Source: Lentzea tibetensis (lineage in GTDB: Bacteria; Actinomycetota; Actinomycetes; Mycobacteriales; Pseudonocardiaceae). Taken from it: 56,273 nucleotides of DNA. The position numbers were made by a program, and so were the translations under genes. Where the stretch lies: positions 77,994 through 134,266 of the forward strand of contig NZ_VOBR01000027.1 in the NCBI RefSeq assembly GCF_007845675.1, given 5' to 3'. The notes under the pieces were generated by a model that was not told the origin of the DNA, made no database searches, and saw only the letters and a program-made list of their open reading frames with translations. Positions 55,569 through 56,273 of the stretch are shown in pieces (within the stretch, counting starts at the first letter, position 1; each line of letters opens with the position of its first letter).

Positions 55569-55697
55569 GGTGGGGAGGTCCTCGCTGATCACCAGAGGTC
55601 GCCACATTTTGAAGTCCCCGTCAAGGCGGAAAAGCTGCCTTGACGGGGACTTCAAAATGTGGCAAGGCTGCGCCTGATCAGCGAGGACCTCCCCACC
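55569..55697. repeat. 129-bp nested palindrome downstream of the GH59 gene
   Basis: Two nested perfect inverted repeats: outer arms 55569-55591 and 55675-55697 (23 bp each), inner arms 55601-55627 and 55637-55663 (27 bp each), with a 9-nt apical loop and an asymmetric internal loop (9 and 11 nt). It starts 20 bp after the GH59 stop. It could terminate transcription from the left, but the size exceeds ordinary terminators; a MITE-like insertion or a structured-RNA element is possible. Confidence 0.85.
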
Positions 55698-55807
55698 CCT
55701 GCCCTCCGGGAAAGTTTGTCCTGATTATTCGGCTGCCGGTTTGTGCTCGGGGGCCGCGCCCGTTGGGCAGTGCGGGGGTCGCTGGTGCGGCGGGCGCTCT
55801 TTTCCTT

Positions 55808-55853
55808 TGGTATCTGCCGGTTTTCGCTGTGCTCTCCTGGTATCTGCCGGTTT
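55808..55853. repeat. Direct repeat with 30-bp period
   Basis: TGGTATCTGCCGGTTT occurs at 55808-55823 and 55838-55853, exactly 30 bp apart, with partly similar spacer sequence. Two copies only; no coding frame with convincing codon use covers it. Confidence 0.75.
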
Positions 55854-55997
55854 CGTGGTGGGTTGCTTGGTGTGCTGGCTTCGCTTCGCTCGCGGGGGCT
55901 ACGCCGCGCCGTAGATGTTGCGGGCTTCCGCACCCCGGTTCGTGCTGGGCAGGGTCGAGGTGTGTCGTACCGGGCGGAAGGCGGGCACGGCGGGTGT

Positions 55998-56124
55998 GTC
56001 GGTGCATCTACGGAAGGCGAGTCCGACGGCAAGTGGGTCGGTGTGTCTAAGGAAGGCGGGCCCGACGGCAGGCGGGTTGGTGCGTCTAAGGAAGGCGGGC
56101 CCGGCGGCAGGCGGGTCGGTGTGA
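55998..56124. repeat. 39-bp tandem repeat, three copies plus a partial fourth
   Basis: Units at 55998-56036, 56037-56075 and 56076-56114 begin GTCGGTG or GTTGGTG and contain GGAAGGCGGGCCCGACGGCA with a few substitutions; a fourth is truncated after about 10 nt. The 39-nt period keeps frame, so every frame reads as a 13-aa repeat, but no start, ribosome-binding site or homologous domain supports a gene. Confidence 0.8.
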
Positions 56125-56184
56125 TCAGGCAAGGAGTGTGCGTGTCCGCAGTGAGCGGGGTGGTGGGCACCTGGCGATTGGGCC

Positions 56185-56273
56185 TTGACTTGGGGTGCGG
56201 CGTGGTACCCCTATCGGGCCGGCAGGTGCTCTTCCTGCCGGCGGAGCCGGCCCCACCACGCCGCGAGGGGCCC
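56185..56273. other. Foldable element at the right window edge
   Basis: A 10-bp stem (GCGGCGTGGT 56197-56206 with ACCACGCCGC 56255-56264) encloses a 9-bp hairpin (56218-56226 with 56234-56242). CCCCT at 56208-56212 could additionally pair with AGGGG at 56266-56270 as a pseudoknot. TTGACT at 56185-56190 resembles a -35 hexamer. The rest of the 55550-56273 stretch shows no gene. The element is cut by the window edge, so its nature is open. Confidence 0.4.

Noticed and set aside
55998-56124. CRISPR array
   Set aside because: Copies are contiguous with no unique spacers, only three units, and no cas gene lies in the window.
55652-56170. 172-codon minus-strand frame over the tandem repeats
   Set aside because: It consists of Pro/Ser/Thr-rich repeat translation and antisense sequence with no ribosome-binding site or domain; open only because of GC content and the 39-bp period.

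Overview
The window is very GC-rich, uses many GTG and TTG starts, and is packed with translationally coupled genes (ATGA and GTGA overlaps). It carries actinomycete hallmark families: an XRE/DUF5753 regulator with a DUF397 partner, a gamma-butyrolactone-receptor-like TetR, a PknB-type kinase, a DUF222/HNH (13E12-type) protein, a WS/DGAT acyltransferase, an F420-type LLM oxidoreductase and an MbtH-assisted NRPS. This points to a filamentous actinomycete, by inference of the Pseudonocardiaceae (Lentzea/Saccharothrix-like). No rRNA, tRNA or CRISPR array was seen.

Layout. 1-6.7 kb: two small secreted lamin-tail proteins with an XRE regulator, a SnoaL-like protein, a GBL-receptor-like TetR, an ATP-grasp ligase, a membrane Ser/Thr kinase, and the DUF397/XRE pair. 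6.7-8.3 kb: a DUF222-HNH gene bracketed by imperfect inverted repeats, with an SOS-box-like site before its start. 8.3-13.1 kb: LLM oxidoreductase, HAD phosphatase, WS/DGAT, MEDS/HATPase regulator, and a secreted five-repeat protein. 13.2-15.9 kb: pcaD-pcaC-pcaR with two candidate PcaR boxes, a MOSC protein and a 53-aa acidic ORF. 16.0-24.0 kb: a LacI-controlled beta-glucoside operon (substrate-binding lipoprotein, two ATPases, two permeases of the oligopeptide class, GH1 beta-glucosidase), with a near-palindromic operator and a strong terminator. 24.0-27.9 kb: SDR, secreted protein, MFS exporter, two DinB-like proteins.

27.9-53.6 kb is a hydroxamate siderophore island. It holds a heterodimeric ABC exporter with one degenerate ATP site, an ornithine N5-monooxygenase, a siderophore-binding lipoprotein, a 4422-aa four-module NRPS, MbtH, and a FecCD-type importer (two permeases and an ATPase). 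Three palindromes of the form TWAGG-N4-CCTWA, matching the DtxR/IdeR/DmdR iron box, precede three of its transcription units. Hand-read adenylation codes give Ser for module 2 and N5-hydroxyornithine for module 3. Modules 1 and 4 share a second, mutually similar code, and the enzyme ends in a condensation domain rather than a thioesterase. This pattern (X-Ser-hOrn-X, terminal C domain) resembles the assembly line of erythrochelin/foroxymithine-type diketopiperazine siderophores. No N-acyltransferase or formyltransferase is present, so acylation would have to come from elsewhere. A GntR/ABC operon and an NAD(P)-binding/DMT-transporter pair sit inside the island.

53.6-56.3 kb: a secreted GH59 galactosylceramidase-like enzyme, then about 720 bp without a gene. 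That stretch contains a 129-bp nested palindrome, two sets of short tandem repeats and a foldable element running to the window edge. All functional statements come from reading motifs by eye; no database search was done.
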